From Labilibaculum manganireducens (GTDB lineage Bacteria > Bacteroidota > Bacteroidia > Bacteroidales > Marinifilaceae), in contig NZ_MVDE01000011.1 of assembly GCF_002843385.1 (NCBI RefSeq), forward strand, positions 62,001-126,000: a stretch of 64,000 bases of DNA, read 5' to 3'. This document shows, piece by piece, positions 63,937 through 64,000 of the stretch. The notes beneath the pieces are model-generated. The model did not search any database. It had not been told where the DNA came from and saw only the letters and a program-made list of their open reading frames with translations. Numbering within the stretch: the first letter of the stretch is position 1; every line of letters starts with the position of its first letter. Position numbers and translations under genes: made by a program.

Positions 63937-64000
63937 ATAGTAGGTTTTTTAAATTTTTTAACAAATTAATGGTAAATCAATCGGAAAATAGATTCCGGTT

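Overview
The window is a chromosomal segment of an AT-rich member of the Bacteroidota, most likely an anaerobic or facultative marine Bacteroidales (something near Marinifilum/Labilibaculum; the genus is inference). The phylum call rests on repeated TAnnTTTG promoter boxes a few tens of bases before start codons, weak or absent Shine-Dalgarno sequences, the L28-L33-DUF4295 (bL38) ribosomal operon, a SecA of 1098 residues with a large insert, and a membrane-anchored MutS-like ATPase. A double-cubane-cluster reductase with its activator points to anaerobic metabolism. No rRNA, tRNA, CRISPR array, phage or insertion sequence was recognised.

Region 1 (1-17.5 kb) is a surface polysaccharide locus, all on the plus strand. 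It holds a truncated Gfo/Idh/MocA sugar oxidoreductase, a UDP-HexNAc 6-dehydrogenase, a Wzx-like flippase, four GT4-type glycosyltransferases, a Wzy-like polymerase, a FemAB/GNAT-like acyltransferase, a polysaccharide deacetylase, an initiating sugar phosphotransferase, a Wzc-like tyrosine autokinase and an FkbH-SGNH protein. Two intergenic leaders inside the locus, before the sugar transferase and before the kinase, are diverged copies of each other.

Region 2 (17.7-34 kb) starts with a PHP phosphoesterase fused to two ACT domains. It continues with the tetrapyrrole genes hemA-hemC-hemB-hemE on the plus strand and hemL-hemD on the minus strand, which together cover glutamyl-tRNA to coproporphyrinogen III. 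Between the two hem blocks lie the double-cubane reductase and its ATPase activator, a TerB-like protein, two unrecognised proteins, a PLP-dependent dehydratase and a 0.6-kb stretch that looks like decayed sequence.

Region 3 (34-46.4 kb) is housekeeping: a RelA-type (p)ppGpp synthetase whose hydrolase residues are replaced, dnaX with two long poly(A) tracts, monomeric isocitrate dehydrogenase, ferritin, a small lipoprotein, secA and lgt. Most of these are separate units with a strong hairpin terminator each.

Region 4 (46.4-55.4 kb) has a 41/42-bp tandem array of hairpin units, a membrane-anchored MutS-like ATPase, an unknown 229-residue protein, the proBA proline operon and an M3 metallopeptidase, with several long intergenic stretches in which nothing was recognised. 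Region 5 (55.7-64 kb) has a YitT-type membrane protein, the rpmB-rpmG-bL38 operon, ftsY, rimO, a DnaQ-like exonuclease, thiol peroxidase and clpC.

The observations most worth a second look are the tandem hairpin array, the paired slippery poly(A) tracts in dnaX (both alternative frames close within a few codons), the hydrolase-dead RelA, the PHP-ACT-ACT fusion, and the duplicated leaders in the polysaccharide locus. No wholly new multi-gene system could be demonstrated from sequence alone.
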